Assembly (NCBI RefSeq): GCF_014204795.1
Contig: NZ_JACHMB010000001.1
Span: forward strand, 2,418,001 to 2,482,000
Reading direction: 5' to 3'
DNA length: 64,000 bases
Origin: Nonomuraea jabiensis
GTDB lineage: Bacteria; Actinomycetota; Actinomycetes; Streptosporangiales; Streptosporangiaceae
The translations under genes and the position numbers were made by a program. The notes below the pieces were generated by a model. The model did not search any database. It worked only from the letters and a program-made list of their open reading frames with translations, and had not been told where the DNA came from. Of the stretch, positions 55,944 to 63,714 are shown in pieces (the stretch's first letter is position 1; the number at the start of each line of letters is the position of its first letter).

Positions 55944-56777
55944 ATGAAGCTGCCCTCATGCGCCGCTGCCCTCGCGGCGGCCGTCCTGTTCACTTCGCTG
56001 ACCGGAGTGTCCGAGGCGTCGGCGGCGGCTGAGGCCCTTCCTAGCGTGAACATGGAGGCCGCTGTCAAGGCGGCCCAGATCGACCCGCGGCGGCCCGACA
56101 GCACGCTGACCCCGGGCGCCAAGGCCAGCGTACTCCTCGTCGAGCAGGCGCTGCGTGACCGGAGCTTCCTCGATGCGAAGTGGGTGGACGGCTACTTCGG
56201 CACCACGACGGTCGCCGCCTACGCCAAATACCAGAAGTCGCTCGGCCTCAGTGGTCTGGACGCCAACGGCCTGCCGGGCAAGACGTCGCTCACCAAGCTC
56301 GGTGCCGGCCGCTTCAAGGTCACCGACGTCATCGACCCGGGCGCCCGGGTGTCCACCGGCGGTTTCGTCGTCAACGCCCGCACGCGAAGCATGCTGGCGG
56401 AGGCCAGGCGGCTGCTCGGCCGCGACCTCAAGCTGGATCAGGGTTCGTACAACCCCGGCGGCGACCCCACGTCCGCGGGCACCCACGACGGCGGCGGCGT
56501 CGTCGACATCTCGGTCAAGGGCATGAACTCCGCCACCCGCACCGCGGCCGTCCGCGCGTTGCGCCTTGTCGGCTTCGCCGCCTGGCTGCGCAGCCCCCAG
56601 CAGGACGACTGGCCGTGGCACATCCACGCCGCCGCCATCAGCGACACCAGCCTCTCCGGCCAGGCCCAGCACCAGATCGGTGACTACTACCTCGGCCTGA
56701 ACGGGCTCGCCGGCCGTGGCCCGGACGACGGCCCGAAGGTGACCATCCGCACCTGGGAGGAGTACCAGCGCCGCTGA
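55944..56777 (+). CDS. Secreted peptidoglycan-binding protein with M15-like domain
   Basis: 277 residues. AGGAGTAACG precedes the ATG. Signal peptide ~1-28 (SEASAAA). A PG_binding_1 domain spans ~60-115 (YFGTTTVAAYAKYQKSLGL, GLPGKTSLTKLG). The C-terminal domain has GTHDGGGVVDISVKG and WPWHIHAAAI, the His/Asp and HxH zinc pattern of M15/VanY-type peptidases. It probably trims peptidoglycan stem peptides. First of a run of exported wall-active proteins. Confidence 0.78.
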   Translation: MKLPSCAAALAAAVLFTSLTGVSEASAAAEALPSVNMEAAVKAAQIDPRRPDSTLTPGAKASVLLVEQALRDRSFLDAKWVDGYFGTTTVAAYAKYQKSLGLSGLDANGLPGKTSLTKLGAGRFKVTDVIDPGARVSTGGFVVNARTRSMLAEARRLLGRDLKLDQGSYNPGGDPTSAGTHDGGGVVDISVKGMNSATRTAAVRALRLVGFAAWLRSPQQDDWPWHIHAAAISDTSLSGQAQHQIGDYYLGLNGLAGRGPDDGPKVTIRTWEEYQRR

Positions 56778-56825
56778 ACTCGTCCCTCCGAAACCCCATC
56801 TCCGCAAACAGAAAAGAGAAACAGC

Positions 56826-57716
56826 ATGAGAACGTTCACCAGGATCCTCACCGCCACGACCGCCGCGATGGCGCTCGGCGGAACGGTCCTCGCCACCGCA
56901 TCGCCCGCCTCGGCCGCAGCCCGCGACGGCGTCTGCGACACCGGCGAGTTCTGCTACTACTTCAACAGCAACAACCAGGGCTCGCTCTCCGACTTCACCG
57001 AATCGATCGACGACTACGCCACCACCCAACCCACCTGCTACGACTTCAAGGGCCCCGGCGACGGCAAGGGCAAATGCATCAAGAACGCCGCCGCCTCCGC
57101 CTGGAACCGCAGCAGCAAAACCGTCCGCGTCTACTTCAACAGCGGCCACACCGGCACCTACCAGGACTTCGCCCCCGGCGCCAAAGGCAACCTGAACGCC
57201 ACCCTCAAGAATCAGAACGCCTCGCACCAGTTCGGCCCGTCGACCTCGGCGCGCAGCAACATGTCGTCCTCTCTGTACAAGGCCAGCGCCACGATCACCT
57301 GCGGATTCGACGGTTACACCTCCACCTCCGGCCGGCACGAAGGCATCGACATCGCCCGCGGCATCGGCTCGAACGTCTACAACCTGGTGGCCGGCAAGGT
57401 CATCAACGTCGTACGCGGATCCACCGGCAGGGCGGGACTGTCCACGATCGCCGTCTACAACGCCTCATTGAACAAGACGGTGATCTACCTGCACTCCGCT
57501 CCGGTGTCCTCCCTGCGCGTGGGCCAGCAGGTCAGCCGCGGCCAGGTCATCGCCACCGAGTCGTGGCGCGGAGTGTCGAGCAGTTCGTCCGCGCACACCC
57601 ACGTCGAGATGCGCCCCGGACAGCAGACGCGTGCGGCCAAGAGCGTCGGCGACCCGCACCTGGAGAACCCGAACCCGACCTCGTTCTGGAACTCCCAGGG
57701 CTACAACGTCCGATAA
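56826..57716 (+). CDS. Secreted I36-domain protein with M23 endopeptidase
   Basis: 296 residues. Signal peptide ends SPASAAA (~31). An I36 (peptidase-inhibitor/beta-gamma-crystallin-like) domain runs ~33-130, with Cys pairs in GVCDTGEFCYYF and TCYDFKGPGDGKGKC. The M23 domain (~150-285) has GRHEGIDIARG (HxxxD) and SAHTHVEM (HxH), but lies in a shortened context. It likely cleaves peptidoglycan crosslinks. Its first ~385 coding bases are almost identical to the next gene. Confidence 0.82.
   Translation: MRTFTRILTATTAAMALGGTVLATASPASAAARDGVCDTGEFCYYFNSNNQGSLSDFTESIDDYATTQPTCYDFKGPGDGKGKCIKNAAASAWNRSSKTVRVYFNSGHTGTYQDFAPGAKGNLNATLKNQNASHQFGPSTSARSNMSSSLYKASATITCGFDGYTSTSGRHEGIDIARGIGSNVYNLVAGKVINVVRGSTGRAGLSTIAVYNASLNKTVIYLHSAPVSSLRVGQQVSRGQVIATESWRGVSSSSSAHTHVEMRPGQQTRAAKSVGDPHLENPNPTSFWNSQGYNVR
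56860..57235 (+). repeat. Near-identical direct repeat, copy 1 (5' half of I36-M23 gene)
   Basis: This segment matches 57,797-58,172 with only about five substitutions in ~375 bases (for example GCC/GCG, ACC/ACA, GCC/CCC, AAT/AAC). Identity falls away sharply at the end of the I36 module (HQF), where the catalytic domains differ. Confidence 0.9.
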
Positions 57717-57752
57717 CGCGTCGCGGCCACCGACAAGAAGAGGAAGACAACT

Positions 57753-58706
57753 GTGCCTTTACGAACTGTCCGGCTGATCCCGCGGCTCGCCGCGGCGACC
57801 GCCGCGATGGCGCTCGGCGGAACGGTCCTCACCACCGCATCGCCCGCCTCGGCGGCAGCCCGCGACGGCGTCTGCGACACCGGCGAGTTCTGCTACTACT
57901 TCAACAGCAACAACCAGGGCTCGCTCTCCGACTTCACCGAATCGATCGACGACTACGCCACCACACAACCCACCTGCTACGACTTCAAGGGCCCCGGCGA
58001 CGGCAAGGGCAAATGCATCAAGAACGCCGCCGCCTCCGCCTGGAACCGCAGCAGCAAAACCGTCCGCGTCTACTTCAACAGCGGCCACACCGGCACCTAC
58101 CAGGACTTCGCCCCCGGCGCCAAAGGCAACCTGAACCCCACCCTCAAGAACCAGAACGCCTCGCACCAGTTCCTGAGCTCCACCTCGCCGACGCCGACCG
58201 GGTGCAAGACCGACGGCACGGACACCAAGCTGCCCACGACGATCCTCGTGTACCGCAAGTCCCTCGATCGCGTGGAGCGGGTGGAGTTCAAGACCTACGT
58301 CAAGAACGTCCTGCCCAACGAGTGGGTGTCGAGCTGGCCGAGCGAGTCTCTCAAGGCCGGGGCGATGGCCGTGAAGAACTTCGGCTGGTACTGGGCGCTG
58401 CACTCCAACCGCAAGACGGCGGACGGCCGGTGCTTCGACGTCTACGACCACACGTCGAGCCAGGTGTACAAGCCCGGCTCCGCGAAGGCGGTGACGAGCG
58501 CCGCGGTGGACGCGACGTGGGGCGCCCGGCTGACCCGCAACGGGAAGATCTTCCGGGCCCAGTACTGCGCCACGACGACGGCGTGCGGCAACTGGGTCGA
58601 CGGCGACTGGATGTCGCAGAACGGCTCTCGCGATAAGGCCCGAGAGGGCTGGAGCTACTCCAGGATCCTCCAGCACTACTACACGGGGATCGTTCTCAGC
58701 TCCTGA
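57753..58706 (+). CDS. Secreted I36-domain protein with SpoIID/LytB domain
   Basis: 317 residues from GTG 57,753. The signal peptide and I36 domain are essentially those of the preceding gene. From residue ~150 it changes to a SpoIID/LytB domain: ILVYRKSLDRVERVEFKTY, VKNVLPNEWVSSWPSES, KAGAMAVKNFGWYWAL and YDHTSSQVYKPG. SpoIID relatives are lytic transglycosylases or amidase enhancers acting on denuded glycan. The same targeting module thus carries two different wall-lytic activities. Confidence 0.83.
   Translation: MPLRTVRLIPRLAAATAAMALGGTVLTTASPASAAARDGVCDTGEFCYYFNSNNQGSLSDFTESIDDYATTQPTCYDFKGPGDGKGKCIKNAAASAWNRSSKTVRVYFNSGHTGTYQDFAPGAKGNLNPTLKNQNASHQFLSSTSPTPTGCKTDGTDTKLPTTILVYRKSLDRVERVEFKTYVKNVLPNEWVSSWPSESLKAGAMAVKNFGWYWALHSNRKTADGRCFDVYDHTSSQVYKPGSAKAVTSAAVDATWGARLTRNGKIFRAQYCATTTACGNWVDGDWMSQNGSRDKAREGWSYSRILQHYYTGIVLSS
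57797..58172 (+). repeat. Near-identical direct repeat, copy 2 (5' half of I36-SpoIID gene)
   Basis: Second copy of the I36 module, 937 bases downstream of the first. Most changes are at third codon positions, which suggests recent duplication or ongoing gene conversion. Confidence 0.9.
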
Positions 58707-58751
58707 GCCCGTACGATTCCGGTTCCCCGCCGTGCCACGCGCGGCGGGGAA

Positions 58752-59747
58752 CTAGTGTCCGTCGACGATGATCTGGAAGTTGATCGGCCGGCTTCCGGGG
58801 AACGCGACCGCTCCCGAAGCGTCCACCATCTTGAATCGCACGTAGCACAAGCCGGGCTTCCTGGGCGTGGTGATGTCGGTCCGGATGTCGACTGTCTCGC
58901 CGGGTAGCGTGTCCTTGATCGGCACGTCGGAGATGGTCTGGCAATGGTCGGCTTGCTGCGCGAGGTCGAGGCGACGCAGCGAATATCCCTTCCATGGCAC
59001 GGTCCCGGCGTTCTTGAGGCGCCATACCTTGGGCATGGTCTGGCCGGGACGGACACGCGTGCAGTCGGCGAGCGTGACGTCCTCGATGAACACGGCCGCA
59101 TCGCCCTTGTGCAGCGGCGGGGCCCAGGGCGGGTTGGTCGAACGCACCGGGCACTCGGCCGGGGACGGCACGGCGATCGACAGGTTGCCGGTCGGGTTCA
59201 GGCTGCGTCCGTCGGGCGTGGAGCCGCGATTGACGACGGCCACGACGATGGCCGCTGCCCCCACGATGACGGCCGCTGCCGCGAACGCGGCCGCATGGGC
59301 CAACCGTAATCGCCCGCTGCTCCCCGGTGCGGGGACCGGAGGCTGGGCCTCGTCGGCTGGTGGCGGGGGCGCTTGCGACCCGAGGGTGAGGTGCACGGTA
59401 CGGAGCTCCGCGGCGGCGGGCGCGAGTCCATCAGGCGGTTGGTCCACCGAGGTGTCCGCGCGGATCGAGGGATCCCCGGCGCTCGTCGATCTGACCGCCC
59501 GGTTGGCTCTCTCCCAGAGCTCGCGGTACGCGGCCGGGTCCGCGTCGCACACCTTGACGAATTCGACGGTGGTCTCCCAACTCGGGAGCCGGTTACCCTT
59601 CGTGGCTTCGTGCAACGTCGTGTGAGAAATCGCCCTCGACCGCCCGGACATCTCACGGAAAGGTGGGTTTCCGACCGCGTTGCGTAACTCCCGCAGGATC
59701 GCCGCAAAGTCCTCGATTATCTCCGCACGTGCACGCCTGTCGTCCAC
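58752..59747 (-). CDS. HTH protein with membrane helix and NBR1-Ig-like domain
   Basis: 331 residues from GTG 59,747. The N-terminal ~90 residues hold a cryptic HTH (AILRELRNAVGNPPFREMSG, ISHTTLHEATKGNRLPSWET). A Pro-rich linker and membrane helix follow (HAAAFAAAAVIVGAAAIVVA). The exported part ends in an NBR1-like Ig domain (~225-331): LADCTRVRPGQTMPKVWRLK, NAGTVPWKGYSLRRLD and LPGETVDIRTDITTPRKPG. Such one-component membrane regulators may link wall status to transcription. A longer upstream frame lacks conservation. Confidence 0.78.
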   Translation of the reverse strand: MDDRRARAEIIEDFAAILRELRNAVGNPPFREMSGRSRAISHTTLHEATKGNRLPSWETTVEFVKVCDADPAAYRELWERANRAVRSTSAGDPSIRADTSVDQPPDGLAPAAAELRTVHLTLGSQAPPPPADEAQPPVPAPGSSGRLRLAHAAAFAAAAVIVGAAAIVVAVVNRGSTPDGRSLNPTGNLSIAVPSPAECPVRSTNPPWAPPLHKGDAAVFIEDVTLADCTRVRPGQTMPKVWRLKNAGTVPWKGYSLRRLDLAQQADHCQTISDVPIKDTLPGETVDIRTDITTPRKPGLCYVRFKMVDASGAVAFPGSRPINFQIIVDGH

Positions 59748-60158
59748 CGTGTGAAGGTAACAGCACCCACCGTCGTCACTCAACTCGAACCGGAATCGGT
59801 GCGGAGCCGGGCGAGATGGGCGTACGGCTGGTCCCCGCCGCACCGTAAAGCGGCCGCGACCAGGCCGAACAGGCCCGCATCCCGGCCGGACCCCTGCCCC
59901 ACCCAATAATGATGGATATAGATGATTAGGCCTGGCCTCGGTGGCATATGTTCAGGCCGTTGATTCGCACAGTGTCCGGGACAGCACGCAACGCAGCAGC
60001 TCGGACCACGCTTTCAAATATGGCGTCGCAGGCTCGGGATAATTTCTGCCGGCTTTTACTCCGTAGCGGACACGTTTGAGGAATCAACCCGTCACAGCGA
60101 GTGACGTGATGCTGCTCGTGCCGCCTCCGACAGCCCTGCCGGAGGCGGCGAGGTCACC
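59748..60158. other. Intergenic interval without a supported gene
   Basis: About 410 bases. A locally AT-rich patch (59,905-59,935) probably contains promoter elements of the - strand membrane regulator. No domain is recognisable in any frame. Confidence 0.4.
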
Positions 60159-60554
60159 TCACGCGACGGCGGTCCCCTCGAGCTCCACCATCAGGTCGGG
60201 GATCGCCAGCCGGGTCACCCCGAGCATCGTGGTGGACGGTGCCACCCCGGCGGCGCCCAACCGCGACGCCAGCACGCCGTAGTGCTCGAAGAGCCGGTCG
60301 ACGTCGGTGGTGTAGACGTTGAGCCGGACGAGGTTCGCGAGGGACATGCCGGCCTCGCCGAGCACGGCCTCCAGGTTGTCGAGGCTCAGCGCCAGCTGCG
60401 CCGCCATGTCGTCGGCGTGCTGGGGCTTGCCTTCGCCGCTCATCGCGGTCTGTCCGGAGCAGTACAGGGTCCGGGTGTGCCCGGAGACGATCTCACCCTG
60501 GTTGTAGCCCATCTCCACCGACCACGCCCACGGGTTGACCGCCGTTCGCTCCAT
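60159..60554 (-). CDS. RidA/YjgF-family protein
   Basis: 131 residues from ATG 60,554 (GGAGCTGATG upstream). Family pattern: YCSGQTAMSGEGKPQHADD, QLALSLDNLEAVLGEAGMS and LVRLNVYTTDVDRLF, then TMLGVTRLAIPDLMVELEG. The catalytic Arg of true RidA imine deaminases near 'R-xxxEL-P' is replaced around LAIPDLMVELE, so this is probably an Rid subfamily with another role. Divergent from the WYL regulator. Confidence 0.87.
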   Translation of the reverse strand: MERTAVNPWAWSVEMGYNQGEIVSGHTRTLYCSGQTAMSGEGKPQHADDMAAQLALSLDNLEAVLGEAGMSLANLVRLNVYTTDVDRLFEHYGVLASRLGAAGVAPSTTMLGVTRLAIPDLMVELEGTAVA

Positions 60555-60610
60555 TGCCACATCAGCTCCATTCGAGTCGTCGCTAGGTGGTGATGAGCCT
60601 CCCAACAAAT

Positions 60611-60629
60611 CACGACATCCTGTGTCGTG
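60611..60629. promoter_or_regulatory. Dyad operator between RidA and WYL genes
   Basis: CACGACA-TCCTG-TGTCGTG has perfect 7-bp arms in the 95-base divergent promoter region, 21 bases upstream of the WYL start. Autoregulation and repression of the RidA gene by the WYL protein is the simplest reading. Confidence 0.6.
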
Positions 60630-60649
60630 TATCTCTGTAGAGTTTCCGC

Positions 60650-61624
60650 ATGCGCGCCGACCGGTTGGTCTCGTTGGTGCTGCTGCTGCGGCAGCACGGC
60701 CGGCTGTCCGCGACCACGCTGGCCCGCGAGCTGGAGGTGTCCACCCGCACCGTGCTGCGCGACATCGAGGCGCTGTCCGCAGCCGGTGTCCCGGTCTACG
60801 CCGAACGCGGCCGGCACGGCGGTTTCGCGTTGTTGCCGGGTTTCCGGACCGAGCTCACCGGGCTGAACCCCGACGAGGCCCTTGCCCTGCTGGTCGCCGG
60901 ATCGCGGCGCGGCGCGCAGGCCTTCGGCCTCGGCTCGGCGCTCGCTTCGGCGATGCTCAAGGTGGTTGACGCGCTGCCGGAGAGCTACCGGGACACCGCG
61001 GCCGGCGCGGCCGAGCGATTGCTCATCGACCCGGAGACCGACCTCCTCTCGCGCCGGCTGGCCGCCGAGGAGGTGCCTGACGCCATAGCGGCCGAGGTCC
61101 TGCGCGCGGTGTTCGCCGGGCGCAAGCTGCAGATCCACTACGCGGCTGTGGACCAGCCCCCGAAGTGGCGCACGGTGGACCCGATCGGCCTGGTCACCGT
61201 ACGAGACCGGGGCTACTTGCTGGCCACCAGGTCCGGCGAGGACCGCACCTACCGGCTGTCCCGGATCCTGGCCGCCGAGGAGCTCCCCGAACCCGCGCAG
61301 CGACCGGACCGGGTCGATCTGGACCGGGCCTGGCAGGAACGCAGCACGCGGTTCCGGACCGGCGGCGACCAGGTCGCCGTGCTGGTACGGATGCACCCGG
61401 CGCGGCGGGAGGAACTGGTGGGCACCGCGCTGGCCGTCCTCGCCGAAGAAGCCGACCCGGACGGCTGGCTGCGGCTGGAGGTGACCTTCCAGGACCGCAG
61501 GCACGCCGAATGGGCGCTGTGGCAGCTCTCGACGAGCGCGGAAGCCCTGGCCCCGCAGTGGCTGCGCGACTCCCTGCGCGACCGCGCCACCGCGATCGCC
61601 ACCCGCTACGAAGCGTCCTCCTGA
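60650..61624 (+). CDS. WYL-domain transcriptional regulator (YafY-like)
   Basis: 324 residues. The N-terminal HTH_11 is RADRLVSLVLLLRQHGRLSA, then TTLARELEVSTRTVLRDIEA. The WYL domain (~140-230) has LQIHYAAVDQPPKWRTVDPI and GLVTVRDRGYLLATR, followed by a WCX-type C-terminal domain. WYL domains sense small ligands or nucleic acids. Likely controls the divergent RidA gene through the dyad between them. Confidence 0.9.
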   Translation: MRADRLVSLVLLLRQHGRLSATTLARELEVSTRTVLRDIEALSAAGVPVYAERGRHGGFALLPGFRTELTGLNPDEALALLVAGSRRGAQAFGLGSALASAMLKVVDALPESYRDTAAGAAERLLIDPETDLLSRRLAAEEVPDAIAAEVLRAVFAGRKLQIHYAAVDQPPKWRTVDPIGLVTVRDRGYLLATRSGEDRTYRLSRILAAEELPEPAQRPDRVDLDRAWQERSTRFRTGGDQVAVLVRMHPARREELVGTALAVLAEEADPDGWLRLEVTFQDRRHAEWALWQLSTSAEALAPQWLRDSLRDRATAIATRYEASS

Positions 61625-61743
61625 GAACGGCCGCCTCCCCTGCCGCCGTATGTCAGCGGCGGCGTCAGGACGGCGACAGCCCGGTATCAGAGCGGTCGGC
61701 GATGGTGGACATCGAAACAAGAGCGCAGCACAAGGAGCACCTG

Positions 61744-62406
61744 ATGCAGAAGTTCGACACCCCCGCCGCCATCTCCGCCGTCCTGGACATCCCCGCCGGC
61801 CGCGTCCACTTCATCGCCGCCGACCGGGCCGACACCACGGTCGAGGTCCGCCCCACGAACGCCGCCAAGAGCCGCGACGTGAAGGCGGCCGAGCAGACCA
61901 CGGTCGAATACGCCGGCGGCGTCCTGCGGATCGAGACGTCGGTGAAGAACCAGTACCTCGGCCCGTCCGGATCCATCGACGTGACGGTCGAGCTGCCCGC
62001 CGGTTCCCGTATCGAGGCGAAGGCGGGCGCCGCCGAGCTGCGGACCGTCGGCCGTCTCGGTGACGTGGCCTTCGACGGCGCCTACCGCCAGGTCAGGCTG
62101 GAGGAGACCGCGAGCCTGCGCCTGACCGCGACGGATGGCGACGTCGAGGTCGGCCGGCTGGGCGGCCCGGCGGAGGTCAGCACCGCACGGGGCGACATCC
62201 GCATCGCCGAGGCCACCGGCGGCAAGGTCGTGCTCCGCACCGACGCCGGCGACATCTCGATCGCCGCCGCAGCCGGCGTCTCGGCGGCCCTGGACGCCGG
62301 CACCGCCCACGGCCGCATCACCAACGCCCTCAAGAACGACGGCACCGCCGAGCTCGACATCCACGCCACCACAGCCAGCGGCGACATCACCGCCCGCAGC
62401 CTGTGA
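61744..62406 (+). CDS. DUF4097-type beta-helix protein
   Basis: 220 residues. AAGGAGCACCTG precedes the ATG. After MQKFDTPAAISAVLDIPAG the protein becomes a right-handed beta-repeat (DGDVEVGRLGGPAEVSTARG, DIRIAEATGGKVVLRTDAGD, GDITARSL), the DUF4097/adhesin-like fold. It lacks a signal peptide, so it may be cytoplasmic. Members often sit next to regulators, as here 119 bases after the WYL gene. Function unknown. Confidence 0.8.
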   Translation: MQKFDTPAAISAVLDIPAGRVHFIAADRADTTVEVRPTNAAKSRDVKAAEQTTVEYAGGVLRIETSVKNQYLGPSGSIDVTVELPAGSRIEAKAGAAELRTVGRLGDVAFDGAYRQVRLEETASLRLTATDGDVEVGRLGGPAEVSTARGDIRIAEATGGKVVLRTDAGDISIAAAAGVSAALDAGTAHGRITNALKNDGTAELDIHATTASGDITARSL

Positions 62407-62709
62407 CCCACAGCCCGGTGACGGCGGACGGCCCCGGTCCATCGATCAACGCGGACCGGGGCCCGTCGTGAGCTTGAATACGGGCTGTTCAACCACCATG
62501 ACCGCGCGTGCCCCTGAGCTGGGCCTCGGGCGGGACGCCCCTTGAGCGCAACGTTCAAGGTGGAAGGGCCTTTGTAGCTCTTTTGGATGTTCTCTGTAGG
62601 TGGGGCTCCCAATCTTGATCACCGGCAAGAGCGCTTTGCAAGGTCAACGGTCAAGATTCGCGGCGCCGGTGGGGCATCGCCCCTCCGGTGCGCGCAGAAA
62701 GGTATCCGC
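62407..62709 (+). promoter_or_regulatory. Structured leader upstream of M23 gene
   Basis: Nested inverted repeats: AATCTTGA (62,611-62,618) with TCAAGATT (62,651-62,658), an inner GCAA/TTGC pair, and a GC-rich hairpin around GGGGC-ATC-GCCCC (about 62,671-62,682) just before the start. Arms lie within ~100 bases of the ATG, as expected for a 5' leader that folds. It does not match a riboswitch class I can recall. Confidence 0.45.
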
Positions 62710-63708
62710 ATGAGAACCAGAGGGGTGCTTACGGCCGGGTTCGCCCTGCTCTTCAGCCTCACGACCGGCCCGGTCGCGGCGGCATGGGCCGCCCCGACCC
62801 CGTCTCCGTCTCCGTCGTCCTCCGCCAAGGAGGACGAGGGAGAGATGGGTAACCCGCCGGATCAGGTGGACGTGCCGCCGGTGTCCACTCTGGCGGCGCC
62901 GAGCTTCCAGCTGCCGTTCCCCTGTGGCCAGACGTGGACGGGCAACTCCAGCAACAGCAGCGCGCACAAGTCGTACGAGATCGACTTCAACCGGGGCAGC
63001 ACCGCTGATGCGGACCGTGGTGACACCGTGGTCGCGGCCGCGGCCGGCACCGTGGTCATCTCGGCTCACCAGGGCTCGACCAACGGTTACGGCAACCTGG
63101 TCAAGATCGACCACGGGGGCGGGTGGAGCACCTACTACGCGCACCTGACCGTCCGCTCGGTCTCGGCCGGCGCGCAGGTCGCCCAGGGCCAGAAGATCGG
63201 CACGGTCGGCAACACCAGCAAGCCCGGCAACAACATCAGCCCGCACCTGCACTACGAGGTGCGCCAGGGCACCAGCTACCCGGGCAACATCCGCAAGGCC
63301 ACCTTCAACGGCGCCACCTTCGGCTACCCGAACGCCAGCGTGACCTCCAAGAACAAGTGCGGCGGCGGTGGCGGCTCCACCAACCCGCACACCGCCGAGT
63401 CCGTGTGCGGCGCCGGCTACAAGGTCATCGACTCGGCCGCGCTCGGCTCCAGCGGCACCGTCTATCTGACGTTCAACGCCGGTAACGGCAACAACTGCGT
63501 GGCCACGATCAAGAAGGCCTCGCTGGGCAAGGCCACCGCCACCGCCGCCTACCTGGAGGTCGAGGGCAAGACCCGGGCCGCCGACACCGGCAACTTCGAG
63601 TACTACGCGGGCCCGGTACGCGCCGCGGCCGCCGGCAAGTGCGTCAAGTGGGGCGGCAAGGCCGGCTCCAGCACCTACAACAGCCCGTCCGAGCACTGCG
63701 GGAGCTGA
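62710..63708 (+). CDS. Secreted M23 peptidoglycan endopeptidase
   Basis: 332 residues. AAAGGTATCCGC precedes ATG 62,710. Signal peptide ~1-27, then a Pro/Ser linker. The M23 domain (~75-205) has the strand DTVVAAAAGTVVISAHQGS, metal Asp in SYEIDFNRGS, YYAHLTVRSV and ISPHLHYEV (HxH). The first metal His appears as SAHKSYEID. A C-terminal ~110-residue module with Cys pairs (ESVCGAGYKVIDSAALGSSG) resembles a spore-coat/serine-protease-associated domain. Likely a D,D- or L,D-endopeptidase of wall remodelling. Confidence 0.87.
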   Translation: MRTRGVLTAGFALLFSLTTGPVAAAWAAPTPSPSPSSSAKEDEGEMGNPPDQVDVPPVSTLAAPSFQLPFPCGQTWTGNSSNSSAHKSYEIDFNRGSTADADRGDTVVAAAAGTVVISAHQGSTNGYGNLVKIDHGGGWSTYYAHLTVRSVSAGAQVAQGQKIGTVGNTSKPGNNISPHLHYEVRQGTSYPGNIRKATFNGATFGYPNASVTSKNKCGGGGGSTNPHTAESVCGAGYKVIDSAALGSSGTVYLTFNAGNGNNCVATIKKASLGKATATAAYLEVEGKTRAADTGNFEYYAGPVRAAAAGKCVKWGGKAGSSTYNSPSEHCGS

Positions 63709-63714
63709 ACCCCT

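Noticed and set aside
61900..62400. Adhesin or secreted function for the DUF4097 protein
   Set aside because: The fold resembles secreted beta-helices but no signal peptide or anchor is present, so export is not claimed.
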